From positions 4,413-68,412 of the forward strand of contig CAJMSE010000019.1 of assembly GCA_905216025.1 (NCBI GenBank): a stretch of DNA of 64,000 bases, given 5' to 3'. A program made the position numbers and the translations under genes. The notes beneath the pieces are model-generated. The model made no database searches and was not told where the DNA came from. It saw nothing but the letters and a program-made list of their open reading frames with translations. This DNA is from an uncultured bacterium. Its GTDB lineage: Bacteria > Bacteroidota > Bacteroidia > Bacteroidales > Bacteroidaceae. Below are positions 14,876 to 24,188 of this stretch, in pieces (position 1 is the first letter of the stretch; each line of letters opens with the position of its first letter).

Positions 14876-17587
14876 CTATTTAATCGCCTTCCCCTTTCCC
14901 GGCACTATGTAGATTCCTTTCCTGCCGTTGCTTTCCTTAACCTTCCGTCCGGAGAGGTCGTAGCATGCCTGCGGCGCTGTGCCGTCGCTGCTGACGGCCT
15001 GTATGGCGCTTCCTTTCGCGCCTGTAGTCACTACAAGTTCATCCGACGGCAGTGAGCGTTCGCCGCCCGACGTGGCGGTGATGCGCAGGCCGTAGGTCAT
15101 CTCGGCGGTGAGGCCGGGGAATGTGAACGACTGCACGTTGCCTAAAGAGTAGCCGGTGAAGCCCTCCACGGGTATGCGCTCGGTGCCGAGGCATGAGGCC
15201 GTGACATCGTCGACGACGGCGAAACCGCTCTCGCGGCTGTAGCGGATGCGGATGCGGGCACACGGCTCGAGCTCTACCTGCTTCATGCCGCCGTCGGCAT
15301 CGGGCACCACCGTGGCCGCCTCGGTCCATCCGCCGTCTGTGAGGCGGTCGATGCAGAGGCTTCCGTTGCCGTTTCTCAGGCGGCACCAGAACGACAGACC
15401 GCCGATGAGGCAGCCCGGATATTCAATCTCGAGACAGTCGCCGTCGGCCGACATGCGGAGCGACGGGGCGGCTTCGCCATAGTAGCCGCTGACGGAGTAA
15501 AACGACAAGCCCCCGGCGCTCCATAGCGACGGCATGCCCTCGGCACGGTCGTCGAAGCCGTAGCCGCGGCTCTCGGGCGTCTCGGCGCGCTTGTGGCGGT
15601 ATAGATCGGCTATGTATCCGTCGGCCTCGCTGACGGCTTCCCATGAGGCAGAGAAGCCGTATTCCGACACTTCCGTCGCCTTCAGACCAGAGGGAATGAC
15701 CTTTGCGAAGGCCAGCTTGAGCGTGGTGACGGTGACGGTCTGCGGCTCTGAGAGATGGCTGCCGAAGCCCGCCACGACGGTGACGCTATACTCCGTGGCG
15801 GGGCGCAGACCCTTGACGTCGACCACGGCGACGTCGCTGAAGCGCGCCCCGTCGAGTCCCTCAAGCGGTGAGAGGCTGCCGCCGGCGGCGGTCTCGGCCA
15901 CGGTGACGAGGTAATAGTCGGCGCAGCCGACGCCGCTCCACGTCATGGTGAAGCTGCTGTCGGCCACTGCGGAGGTGGTGACGGCTGCGGGCTGCGGTAT
16001 GGCGACGTCGGAGCCGGCCAGCGTGAAGCGCACGGTGGCGTCGCGCTCGGTAATCTCGTCGAACGAGAGCAGCGTGGCGCCACCCCACGTCTTGAGGTCA
16101 TACTGCCTGATGTTGTCCGTGCCGGGGAACGGGTCGGCCTTGCGGGTGGCCGCATTCCTGATGCCGTCGGCAGCGATGATGTCCACCCGCTGGTGTGCGG
16201 GGATGGTGTTCACGGTGTTGTTCTCCCATGCCTCGCGGTCCATGTCGATGTGCCACACGAGCATGCCGTGGCCCGGCAGGTAGGTGTCCCAGCCCGTCTG
16301 CCGGCGGTTTTCGAAGATGAAATACTCGTTGTCGTTGCCCGGCACGCCGATGCGGAACGCGCGGCCGCACTCCTTGAGGTCGTCGAGCGGGCACACGCTG
16401 TCGGCCGTGACCGTCAGCTCGGTATATTCGAGCCAGCCCAGTTCGGCGCGCTCGAAGGCAGAGAAGACAGGCGGCGTGTTGCCGTCGTTGTTGTATGAGC
16501 CGGTCGACATCGTGTCCCACTCGCCCACGGTGAACGTGCGCGTGTCTTCAGAGTCGTAGTGGTCGGCCAGTCCGAGCACGTGGCCGAACTCGTGCACGAA
16601 CGTGCCGATGCCCGCCGGAATCTTCTCCGCGATGTCGAAGCGGCGCTCGTTGCTGCATGCGTAGTGGCTTATCTTCACCCCGTCGAGGGTGAGAGACTTG
16701 CCGAAGGCCTCAAGCTCGGCCGAGTGCGGCCATACGGCGTTTGTGGCGCCGGGGTCGTCGGCCTGTCCCGGTCCGGCGTAGAAGCAGTATACGTTGTCCA
16801 CGTAGCCGTCGCCGTCGGTGTCGAACTGCGAGAAGTCCGTCTCGCCGTCGATGGCCCGGCAGGCCTCGGTAATCATCTCCTGCGCGTTGGCGTCTCGGCT
16901 GGGGAAGTCGCCGCCGTAGTAGTCGGCATCGTGGCTGAGCTTCACCGGTCCCACGACGACGAAGTCGGGATCGAACTTGCCGCCGGAGCTGGCCAGGTAG
17001 AAGTCGCGTGCGCTGCCCGTCGCCCCGTTGCTGTGGGTGAATCCCTCCTCGTTGAGCATGCGGCTGTAGAAGTCGTGCGGGTCGCCGACGGTGGTGAATC
17101 CGAGGTCGGCAAACTCGACGAGGATGACGAGGGTCTTGGCCTTTCCCACGGTGGGGAATCCCGTCAGCTTGATGCGCTGCGGGCCTCCGGCGCGGTTTCT
17201 CACGGCCGTCTTTCCGCCGTCTGCTGCCGTTTTCTTTCCGGCCATGGCAGCCTTCTCCACTGTCTTGATGTCCAGTGCGGCGAGATAGGCCGCCGCCTTG
17301 GCGTCGCGCCTGCCGGCGTCGGCCGCCGCCATGCCGCTGCCGCGGATGGAGCCGTCGGCCGCGAGGGCGGCATACTCGAAGTTTCCGGATGCCGCGTTGT
17401 AGTAGAGCGGGAATCCGTCGGCGGTGCGGAGCATGTGGGCGTGCTCGTCGCCGCTCATCAGCACCGTGACGGTGGTGCCGTCGGCCTGGCGCATCAGCTT
17501 CGGCCGCGGGTCGGCCGGAACGGCCAGTGAGGCCTGTGCCGCAAGGAGAAGGGCGGCTACAGGCAGGATTGTTCTTTTCAGGTTCAT
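14876..17587 (-). CDS. M6 family secreted metalloprotease
   Basis: A 903-residue exported protease. The signal peptide covers about 1-22 (AQASLA). The M6 (immune-inhibitor-A-like) catalytic domain spans about 140-510, with zinc site H332-E-F-G-H336 in VHEFGHVLGLADH and the calcium-like QFDTDGDGYVDNVYC upstream. One or two fibronectin-III-like domains (about 525-650) and a carbohydrate-binding or jelly-roll-like region follow. A Prevotella-type C-terminal tail (CYDLSGRKV...GIYIVPGKG) ends the protein. It probably degrades host or dietary protein outside the cell. It lies on the reverse strand downstream of another large secreted protein. Confidence 0.87.
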   Translation of the reverse strand: MNLKRTILPVAALLLAAQASLAVPADPRPKLMRQADGTTVTVLMSGDEHAHMLRTADGFPLYYNAASGNFEYAALAADGSIRGSGMAAADAGRRDAKAAAYLAALDIKTVEKAAMAGKKTAADGGKTAVRNRAGGPQRIKLTGFPTVGKAKTLVILVEFADLGFTTVGDPHDFYSRMLNEEGFTHSNGATGSARDFYLASSGGKFDPDFVVVGPVKLSHDADYYGGDFPSRDANAQEMITEACRAIDGETDFSQFDTDGDGYVDNVYCFYAGPGQADDPGATNAVWPHSAELEAFGKSLTLDGVKISHYACSNERRFDIAEKIPAGIGTFVHEFGHVLGLADHYDSEDTRTFTVGEWDTMSTGSYNNDGNTPPVFSAFERAELGWLEYTELTVTADSVCPLDDLKECGRAFRIGVPGNDNEYFIFENRRQTGWDTYLPGHGMLVWHIDMDREAWENNTVNTIPAHQRVDIIAADGIRNAATRKADPFPGTDNIRQYDLKTWGGATLLSFDEITERDATVRFTLAGSDVAIPQPAAVTTSAVADSSFTMTWSGVGCADYYLVTVAETAAGGSLSPLEGLDGARFSDVAVVDVKGLRPATEYSVTVVAGFGSHLSEPQTVTVTTLKLAFAKVIPSGLKATEVSEYGFSASWEAVSEADGYIADLYRHKRAETPESRGYGFDDRAEGMPSLWSAGGLSFYSVSGYYGEAAPSLRMSADGDCLEIEYPGCLIGGLSFWCRLRNGNGSLCIDRLTDGGWTEAATVVPDADGGMKQVELEPCARIRIRYSRESGFAVVDDVTASCLGTERIPVEGFTGYSLGNVQSFTFPGLTAEMTYGLRITATSGGERSLPSDELVVTTGAKGSAIQAVSSDGTAPQACYDLSGRKVKESNGRKGIYIVPGKGKAIK

Positions 17588-17652
17588 TGCTGTTTATGTT
17601 GTTAAAGTAGCTGTTTTGGCTATGATAGCTATTGTAGCTATGTATCAAAACA

Positions 17653-17707
17653 GGGCGGAAGCCGCTGCGTCGCTGCCTTACGGCATACTCCGCTACAGCT
17701 TCCGCCC
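17653..17707 (-). terminator. terminator of the 1165-residue secreted protein gene
   Basis: GGGCGGAAGC (17653-17662) pairs with GCTTCCGCCC (17698-17707). TGTTTTG follows on the minus strand, 30 bp past the stop codon. Confidence 0.6.
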
Positions 17708-17738
17708 GATATATTTCCGGATGGGGAGTGTCATGATG

Positions 17739-20700
17739 TTATCTTATCACCATCTTGCTGGTGGCGGTGCGGCCTGCCGCATCGGTGGCTACGATGACGT
17801 AGATGCCGCTTCCGAGGCTTGCCACGTTGACGGTCTCTCCGGCAGCGCGTGTCTTGAGCTGTCCGGCAGCGGTGTAGACGGCGAGCTTCGAGGCGCCCTC
17901 GGCTGTGATGTTGAGGCCGGCGAGGCGGATGGTCATGTCACTGTTGGCTGCGCCGACGGCGGCGATACCGGTAGACAGGGCTGTGACGGCGCATGTGGCG
18001 GTCAGCGTTCCGGCAGTGGCGGTGATGACGGCGTCGCCCGGCTTCTTGCATGTCACCTGGATGGTGATGCTGTGCTCGCCCTCATCCACAATCTCAGCCT
18101 CGGCCACGGAGTTGTCCGACGAGGTGACGTCGATGACGCTCGGGTCGGCTCCGTAGACGGTGGCGGTCAGCGTGGCGCTCGTGCCTTCGGTCAGTTTGAT
18201 GGCCGTGTTGCTGAGCAGCAGCACGGTGGGAGTGTTCTCGAAGTAGAGCATCGGCAGCGTGCCGTTCTCTGCCCACGGCTCAGCGGCGTCTGTGCCGTAT
18301 GCGAAGCCGATGGTCTTGAGGAAGTCTGTGGTCAGTTCGGCTGCCGTCTTGGTGGCACCCTCGGTGCTCGTGGCGTCGTTCTGCTCAACGGTGGCGTCGT
18401 TCCATGTGATGCTGCTTGTGGCGTAGTTGTCTTTCAGACCTGGGTCTTTACGTGAAGACTCGCCTTCTTCAAGGCCTTCGTTAGCCACGGTGTAGCCAGC
18501 GATGCGGTGCACGCTGTAGACGGCCGCGGGTGTTGCATCTTTCGGATATGTTATTTCCGATGTGACGATGTTGCCTGTGATGACGTCTGTGGTGTTGGCG
18601 TATGTCAGTTCGCCGACCACGCCGCCCACGGCGAGCTTGCCCCAGCGGGTGGCTGCGGTAGCCTCGATAGTTCCGCTGACGGTGTTGTTGGCTACGGTGC
18701 CGCGGTTAGAGTTTGAGCCGACGATGCCGCCGATGGTGTTCTCTGCCTTCAGGGCTACGTCTGCGCGGCAGTTGGTGACGGCTGCGTCGCGCTCGGTGGT
18801 TCCGGCGATGCCGCCGAGGATGCTGCCTGCGGTGTATGCGCCGGTGGCGGCAGAGGCAGTGATGGTGGAACCGGTGCGCGTGCGGCCGGCGATGCCGCCG
18901 ACGCTCTCAGCCGTGGGTACGGCTATCGTTCCATCGAACGAACTCGACCGGATGTCGCTGTATGTCGTGGCCTGACCGACGAGTCCGCCCACGGCATCGG
19001 CCGTGCTGGCCGTGCCCTCGATGACGGCTCCGTAGACGTGCACGTTGGAGATGGAGTCTTTAGTGGCCTGACCGGCGAGCAGTCCGGCGTTGGTATTGCG
19101 CGGGTTGATGTTGAGTGTCGGGTTGACCATGTTGAGGTTCATGACCTTTGAATCGGTGGCGAGGTCCTTGAACAGACCTACGCGTGTGCTGTAGTCGTCG
19201 CTGATGACGAAGTTCAGCAGGGAGTGGCCGTCGCCGTCGAGCGTGCCGCCGAACGATGCTATCGGGCTCCAGGTCTTGGAATAGCCGGTCATGTCGATGT
19301 CGGCGGCAAGGCGGTAGTTAGCCTTGGGGTCGGCGGCAATCTGCATCATGTCGCCGAGGGTAGACACGAGGTAGGGGTCTTCGGCCGTTCCGGTGCCGCC
19401 CTTGCTGAACTTGGCGAGAGGCAGGGAGTAGAACTCGATGTCGAAGTTGTCGGTGGTACGGCTGGCATATCCCACGAGAATCTCGGGCTTGGTGGTGTTC
19501 TGGTCAAGGATTGCGACGGTGGAGATGTCTCTGTTGTCGTCTCCGCTGAGGCGCATGAGAACCTCGCCGTCCTCTCTCGTGATGTAGAACACGTTGTCGA
19601 GCGTGGTTCCGGTGGCGCGCTTCTCCTTGGTGAGGAAGAACAGCTCGCGGCCGTCGTCGGTGTCGGCAAGATACGGGTTGAGACAGTTGTCGTTCAGGTT
19701 AGGCGTGAAGTACTGGTTGTTCTTGCCGAGATTCAGGTTCGTGAAGTGGTCGAGCGTGAGGTCGGGGTTGTACCATCCGATGCGGCCGATGGTGTTGCCG
19801 TCGGCATCGCTGTCGGCGTAAGCCATCTTGAAGCAGTAGAGGTAAGAGTCGCCCTTGGGCACGCGGTTCATGTAAGAGGTGATCTGTTCGCCGTCGATGG
19901 CGGCGGGTATGTGTGCGCCCTTCTCGCACGAGGGCAGGTTTACCGTCTGGAGCGACTGCTCGTTGCCCACGGTCTGGAGGAATACCCACTGGTCTTCCTG
20001 TCCCTTGAGGCTTGCAAGGGGGAACCACAGGTCGGTGACGTTGTCGCAGATGGTTTTCACAAGCTTGCCCTCGGAGTATACCTGGAAGTAGTACCGTGAG
20101 GCGTCGATGGAGCGGATGTAGTCGTACAGGGTGACTACGTAGTTCAGTTTGCCGTCTCCTGTGAAGTAGCCCTCGGAGAGATCGTCGGCGGAGAACATGC
20201 CGAATCCGCCGTAGGCAGGCCAGAACGCGTCGTCGGCCTGCGTGAGTGCGACGCCGAAGGAGTCGACGCGGTTGAAGTTACGGTCGTATGTCTCGAAGAC
20301 GTAGGAGTTGTCCTTTGCGGGTATCGGGTCGAGTGACGTGCCCGTGTCGGGGTCTAACTGGTAGCCTTCGGCCCACGGCTTGGCATAGTGTGTGATGACG
20401 TAGTAGGGCTTGCCGTTGATGTCATGGATGTGGAAGCACGGGCCTTCACAGTAGTTTATCAGTTCGAAGTCGACGTCGAGAGTCTTCTCAAGTTCGGGCG
20501 CATCGCCTCCCCAGCCTACCGGTTTGTAGATGTAGAACCGCACGAGGTCCTTTCCTTCCTCCTCAACATCTTTTGAGATGATGAGGCGCTGGTAGGTTTC
20601 CCATGAGCTGATGGCGGTCTCGGTGAAGTCGGCCATGCCCTCGTAGGCGTGCATCTTGCGGCCGTCGGCCAGTGAATATACGAACGTGGAGTCTATGGTG

Positions 20701-21236
20701 ATGCCGGGACCTAACACGAAATGTACGTAGACCATCATCTCGGTGGTCTTGTCGTCGCGGTCGAAGAACTTGGTGGAGAGCACCGGCATCGTCTGTATGG
20801 AGTTTACCTGCTTGTCTTCGGGAATCTGGATGGTGATGTTTCCGCGCTCGTTGTGTTCATTGTCGTATACTATGATGTTGGAACTCTCGTATAAATAAGT
20901 GCTCTCACCTTTCTCGTTCTTGCGTGTTGTAGATCTCTGGGCGCAGAGCCATGTGGTCTTGTCGGGACCTTCGAGATAGCTGAAGCCCTGCGTGCTGAAC
21001 TTTGCCGTGGGCTCTTGGGCTGCCTTGCGCATCGCCGCCATGCCCGTGCCGGCCGTCAGGTCCTGAGCCGTCATTATGGCGGGCATGGTCTGTTTCTTGC
21101 TGTTGTGCACTGCCACATACTTGTGCGGCGCTTTCCTGAACCGTTCAGGGATGTTGCCTGCATTGCCGCCAGCCACTGCGGTGAGCGTGCTTCCGGTGAT
21201 GAAGAGCAACAGAGTTGAGATAAATGATTTTCTCAT
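17739..21236 (-). CDS. large secreted protein with GLUG-like repeats, Ig-like domain and C-terminal sorting domain
   Basis: A 1165-residue protein with a signal peptide (1-22, ending TAVA). The N-terminal 600 residues are unrecognised, with propeller-like segments. From about 620 come GLUG-like beta-helix repeats (AADIDMTGYSKTWSPI, then several GGIAG/GGLVG units), and near 1000 an Ig-like BIG2 domain. The C-terminus (VYTAAGQLK...GSGIYVIVAT...SKMVIR) resembles a type IX secretion sorting domain, so export by that route is likely. The start at 21236 begins the signal peptide; an upstream ATG at 21428 lies before the promoter element at 21332-21339 and is rejected. The ligand is unknown. Confidence 0.8.
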   Translation of the reverse strand: MRKSFISTLLLFITGSTLTAVAGGNAGNIPERFRKAPHKYVAVHNSKKQTMPAIMTAQDLTAGTGMAAMRKAAQEPTAKFSTQGFSYLEGPDKTTWLCAQRSTTRKNEKGESTYLYESSNIIVYDNEHNERGNITIQIPEDKQVNSIQTMPVLSTKFFDRDDKTTEMMVYVHFVLGPGITIDSTFVYSLADGRKMHAYEGMADFTETAISSWETYQRLIISKDVEEEGKDLVRFYIYKPVGWGGDAPELEKTLDVDFELINYCEGPCFHIHDINGKPYYVITHYAKPWAEGYQLDPDTGTSLDPIPAKDNSYVFETYDRNFNRVDSFGVALTQADDAFWPAYGGFGMFSADDLSEGYFTGDGKLNYVVTLYDYIRSIDASRYYFQVYSEGKLVKTICDNVTDLWFPLASLKGQEDQWVFLQTVGNEQSLQTVNLPSCEKGAHIPAAIDGEQITSYMNRVPKGDSYLYCFKMAYADSDADGNTIGRIGWYNPDLTLDHFTNLNLGKNNQYFTPNLNDNCLNPYLADTDDGRELFFLTKEKRATGTTLDNVFYITREDGEVLMRLSGDDNRDISTVAILDQNTTKPEILVGYASRTTDNFDIEFYSLPLAKFSKGGTGTAEDPYLVSTLGDMMQIAADPKANYRLAADIDMTGYSKTWSPIASFGGTLDGDGHSLLNFVISDDYSTRVGLFKDLATDSKVMNLNMVNPTLNINPRNTNAGLLAGQATKDSISNVHVYGAVIEGTASTADAVGGLVGQATTYSDIRSSSFDGTIAVPTAESVGGIAGRTRTGSTITASAATGAYTAGSILGGIAGTTERDAAVTNCRADVALKAENTIGGIVGSNSNRGTVANNTVSGTIEATAATRWGKLAVGGVVGELTYANTTDVITGNIVTSEITYPKDATPAAVYSVHRIAGYTVANEGLEEGESSRKDPGLKDNYATSSITWNDATVEQNDATSTEGATKTAAELTTDFLKTIGFAYGTDAAEPWAENGTLPMLYFENTPTVLLLSNTAIKLTEGTSATLTATVYGADPSVIDVTSSDNSVAEAEIVDEGEHSITIQVTCKKPGDAVITATAGTLTATCAVTALSTGIAAVGAANSDMTIRLAGLNITAEGASKLAVYTAAGQLKTRAAGETVNVASLGSGIYVIVATDAAGRTATSKMVIR

Positions 21237-21331
21237 AAAGATGTCTGTATGTATTAATAAATCGATAATTGTTCCGCTTTGAGAAGCCTGTTTGTACATC
21301 CTGACGCAAGTATTTGGTACTTTGCGACTTG

Positions 21332-21339
21332 CAAAGGTA
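21332..21339 (-). promoter_or_regulatory. promoter of the large secreted protein gene
   Basis: The minus strand reads TACCTTTG followed by C, about 100 bp before the ATG. Confidence 0.6.
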
Positions 21340-21493
21340 GCCCAATTTCTATAATAAATATGTACATGTACATTCTTATTATATATTTTTAACCGAGCGG
21401 CGAACGGTTGGAAAGGGTGCCGGAGCATGCCCGCCGTTAGCCAATATTAACAAAGAAAAATGGCGATTGAACTATATGTGCGCATGCGGGAGC

Positions 21494-21501
21494 TAACTTT
21501 G
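21494..21501 (+). promoter_or_regulatory. promoter of the 144-residue protein gene
   Basis: TAACTTTG followed by CAG, 76 bp before the start codon. Confidence 0.55.
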
Positions 21502-21576
21502 CAGCCGTAAGGAGATGGAGCCGGAGCGGTTTCCGGCATAGTCTCAGGATACAACAGCTTTAATAAACTAAAAGAC

Positions 21577-22011
21577 ATGATGAACTATTACAATGACAGG
21601 CGCAGCCGCACGGACAGCGAGGAGATGCGCGCAGTGAGGACAAGGCAGATGAAGGAGGCCCGGGAGAGGCTGACGGAGGAGTTTGTGGAACTGCTCAGGA
21701 TAGACCCCGAAGACGGCATGCGCTGGCGGGGGACGGTGGCAGACCTGATGGAGGCGGCACACATCGCATACACACAGGGCACTATCTGCGACAGTGACGG
21801 ACGCACGTGCACGTTCTGCAGCATTGCCGAGAGGGTGTGCTCGTCGCTGCACGTCAAGCTGCCGGCAAACCCGAGGGGAAGTGCCTATCAGGCAGGACGG
21901 CGGAAGGGAGTGCGCCAGGAGGCGTTCATTGACCGCTATGTGAGAAAGATTTTCTACTCCGACGTAGACCATCCGCTGACGCAGGAGATAGAGCGCGGCA
22001 TGCGCCTGTGA
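21577..22011 (+). CDS. conserved Bacteroidales small cytoplasmic protein
   Basis: A 144-residue charged, mostly helical protein without signal or membrane segments. It contains two Cys close together (GRTCTFCS) and a basic segment (QAGRRKGVRQEAF) that could contact nucleic acid. I do not recognise a named domain. It precedes an M15 peptidase remnant and the HU/smalltalk pair, suggesting membership of that accessory module. The first codons are ATGATG, so the start may be either. Confidence 0.6.
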   Translation: MMNYYNDRRSRTDSEEMRAVRTRQMKEARERLTEEFVELLRIDPEDGMRWRGTVADLMEAAHIAYTQGTICDSDGRTCTFCSIAERVCSSLHVKLPANPRGSAYQAGRRKGVRQEAFIDRYVRKIFYSDVDHPLTQEIERGMRL

Positions 22012-22065
22012 GCCGGCGGAGAGAGGAAAGGAACATAAAAGAAAGACATTTATATAATGCATACT

Positions 22066-22161
22066 ATGAAACTAAGCACACATTTCTCGCTCGGGGAGAT
22101 GATCTCCTCGGGCACAGCAATACGGCAGAACCGGCGCCAGGCCATGATGATGAGGGCGTAG
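22066..22161 (+). pseudogene. remnant of a peptidase M15 (D-Ala-D-Ala carboxypeptidase-like) gene
   Basis: Only 31 codons remain before an in-frame TAG. They read MKLSTHFSLGEMISSGTAI, the characteristic N-terminus of Bacteroidales phage-like M15A peptidases (MKLSxHFTLxEMxxSxTA), then diverge at once. Such peptidases or amidases are common partners of HU and smalltalk genes. The rest of the gene appears deleted up to the HU promoter. Confidence 0.55.
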
Positions 22162-22233
22162 CCGCCTGCCGGTAGCGCAACGTAGAGCGCGCAGTGTAGC
22201 GCGAGGAGGCTTGACAACGGCCGCAAAATGTTG

Positions 22234-22241
22234 TACCTTTG
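22234..22241 (+). promoter_or_regulatory. promoter of the HU/smalltalk operon
   Basis: TACCTTTG, with TTG at 22211-22213 and a 20-bp spacer, 76 bp before the HU start codon. Confidence 0.65.
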
Positions 22242-22317
22242 CAATGTCTTCCGGAAGACACCGTGAACAAACAAGATTTCATTAACCAATTAAAAAACAA
22301 AGAAAGGAAAACTGATT

Positions 22318-22767
22318 ATGGCAGTACATTACAGACTTTACCAGAACAAGAACAAGAAGAGCACGTTTTTCAACAAGTGGTACGGACGCACGGTGGTGCT
22401 CGATACCGTCACCACCGACCAGCTGGCAGACACCATCGAGGCCAACTGTACCGTGAAGCGAGCTGACATCCTCGCTGTGATAAGTGAGCTGGTGGTGACG
22501 ATGAAGAAGGAACTGCAGGACTCCAAGCGCGTGGTGCTCGACCGATTCGGGGCGTTCAAGCTCGGAATAAGCACCTCGCCGAGCGACACCGTCAGGGAGT
22601 TCTCCGTCGGACAGAACCTCAAGAACATACACATAGTGTTCCAGCCGGAGATGAAGGTGGCGAAGGACGGACGCCGCGTGAAGGCTTTTCTCGAGGGATG
22701 CAAGGTGGCAGAGCTGCCCAAGAACGACGTGAAGGCAGAGCCGAAGACCGAGGAGCCGGGAGCTTGA
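22318..22767 (+). CDS. HU family DNA-binding protein (long Bacteroidales type)
   Basis: A 149-residue protein related to HU/IHF, longer than classical HU (about 90). It starts MAVHYRLYQNKNKKS, typical of the Bacteroidales subgroup found in accessory modules. The helical dimerisation part (DTIEANCTVKRADILAVISEL) is followed by the beta-arm region and an acidic/Lys C-terminal tail. It should bind DNA non-specifically and bend it. It is followed 22 bp later by the smalltalk gene. Confidence 0.87.
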   Translation: MAVHYRLYQNKNKKSTFFNKWYGRTVVLDTVTTDQLADTIEANCTVKRADILAVISELVVTMKKELQDSKRVVLDRFGAFKLGISTSPSDTVREFSVGQNLKNIHIVFQPEMKVAKDGRRVKAFLEGCKVAELPKNDVKAEPKTEEPGA

Positions 22768-22789
22768 GCTGATGAAAGGAGGACAGACA

Positions 22790-22885
22790 ATGGACTGGAA
22801 GAAGATTCTTAAGCTGATAGTGGCGGTGGCGACGGCACTGCTGGGCGCACTCGGCGCCACTCATGCGGCGGCCTTGATGGGCTGA
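22790..22885 (+). CDS. smalltalk protein
   Basis: A 31-codon gene after the HU gene. The protein MDWKKILKLIVAVATALLG... has a short basic N-terminus and one hydrophobic helix ending LGATHAAALMG. It matches in size, composition and context the small proteins called smalltalk in Bacteroidales genomes, whose function is not known. AAAGGAGG lies 9 nt before the ATG, an unusually clear Shine-Dalgarno sequence for this phylum. Confidence 0.72.
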   Translation: MDWKKILKLIVAVATALLGALGATHAAALMG

Positions 22886-22977
22886 CGGGACACTTTTGGG
22901 ATGACAGCGTGGCGGCACGTAGGAAGGCAACGGCTTTCTTACGTGCCGCTTTTCTTTGCCGCTTGGCAAAAAAACAT

Positions 22978-22985
22978 TATCTTTG
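22978..22985 (+). promoter_or_regulatory. promoter of ruvB
   Basis: TATCTTTG followed by CAG, with TTG at 22956-22958 (19-bp spacer). Confidence 0.65.
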
Positions 22986-23024
22986 CAGGCATATATAATA
23001 AGGAGAAATAAAACCGGAAACCTG

Positions 23025-24056
23025 ATGGACGGAGATTTTGACATAAGGCAGGAGCGCGGCACGACGGCCGAAAAAGACTTCGAAAACGCGCTCAGACCAC
23101 TCTGCTTCGGCGACTTCAGCGGACAGCAGAAGGTGGTGGAGAACCTCGAAGTGTTCGTCGAGGCTGCCAAATACAGGGGCGAACCGCTCGACCATACCTT
23201 GCTGCACGGCCCTCCCGGACTGGGAAAGACGACGCTGAGCAACATCATCGCGAACGAGCTCGGCGTGGGATTCAAGATCACGAGCGGTCCCGTGCTCGAC
23301 AAACCGGGCGACCTTGCGGGCATTCTGACCTCGCTCGAGCGTAACGACGTGCTCTTCATCGACGAGATTCACCGCCTCTCTCCCGTGGTGGAGGAGTATC
23401 TGTACTCGGCAATGGAGGACTACAGGATAGACATAATGATAGACAAGGGGCCGTCGGCGCGCTCTATACAGATAGACCTAAACCCGTTTACGCTCATCGG
23501 AGCGACGACCCGCGGCGGACTCCTCACCGCCCCGCTGCGTGCCCGTTTCGGCATAAACATGCACCTGGAATATTACGACCCCGAGACGCTCGGACGGATA
23601 ATAAAGCGTTCGGCGGGCATCCTCAACGTGCCGATAGACGACGATGCGGCAATGGAGATTGCACGGCGGAGCCGCGGAACGCCCCGTATAGCCAACGCCT
23701 TGCTGCGCCGCGTGCGCGACTTCGCACAGGTGAAGGGTACCGGACGCATCGACGTGGGCATCACGGCGGTAGGCCTTTCGGCGCTGAACATCGACCGTTA
23801 CGGCCTCGACCAGATAGACAACAAGATACTCCTGACGATAATAGACAAGTTCCGCGGCGGCCCGGTGGGCATCAGCACCATCGCCACGGCGATAGGCGAG
23901 GACTCCGGAACGGTGGAGGAGGTCTACGAGCCGTACCTCATCATGGAGGGATTCATCAAGCGGACGCCCCGCGGCCGCATGGTCACCGAGCTGGCATACC
24001 GCCACTTCGGGCGAAATCCGTACAGCGGAAACATCATGCAGCAGGAGCTGTTTTGA
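23025..24056 (+). CDS. ruvB: Holliday junction branch-migration DNA helicase RuvB
   Basis: A 343-residue AAA+ motor that drives branch migration with RuvA during recombination. Walker A GPPGLGKTT is at 62-70 and Walker B DEIH at 113-116. Sensor-1 GATTRGG and the arginine-finger region LRARFG follow, then a C-terminal winged helix (RTPRGRMVTELAYRHF). The length is as usual. The ATG at 23025 lies about 40 nt after the promoter; an ATG at 22956 lies upstream of the promoter and is rejected. coaD follows after a repeat module. Confidence 0.96.
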   Translation: MDGDFDIRQERGTTAEKDFENALRPLCFGDFSGQQKVVENLEVFVEAAKYRGEPLDHTLLHGPPGLGKTTLSNIIANELGVGFKITSGPVLDKPGDLAGILTSLERNDVLFIDEIHRLSPVVEEYLYSAMEDYRIDIMIDKGPSARSIQIDLNPFTLIGATTRGGLLTAPLRARFGINMHLEYYDPETLGRIIKRSAGILNVPIDDDAAMEIARRSRGTPRIANALLRRVRDFAQVKGTGRIDVGITAVGLSALNIDRYGLDQIDNKILLTIIDKFRGGPVGISTIATAIGEDSGTVEEVYEPYLIMEGFIKRTPRGRMVTELAYRHFGRNPYSGNIMQQELF

Positions 24057-24061
24057 AAATA

Positions 24062-24173
24062 AGGGGGGGAGGCCTCTCTTAATCTCCCCAAAGGGAGAGC
24101 GAAGAATGAAGAGTGAAGAATCTCTCATTCCTCCCATCTTTTCCCCTCCCCTTTGGGGAGGTCGGGTGGGGCT
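24062..24173. repeat. palindromic GGGGAGG module with GAAGAATGAAGAGTGAAG core
   Basis: Between ruvB and coaD. It has imperfect CTCCCCAAAGGGAG at the left, a GAAGAATGAAGAGTGAAG stretch in the middle, and CCTCCCCTTTGGGGAGG then TCGGGTGGGGCT at the right. Confidence 0.65.
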
Positions 24174-24188
24174 AAAACTATTTCAATC

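Noticed and set aside
16559..17530. 323-codon open frame on the plus strand
   Set aside because: Antisense to the M6 protease catalytic domain, no start context or family resemblance.
20100..21236. Calling the N-terminal half of the 1165-residue secreted protein a specific propeller or protease family
   Set aside because: No catalytic motif or clear repeat signature was found, so only the downstream GLUG-like, Ig-like and sorting regions are named.
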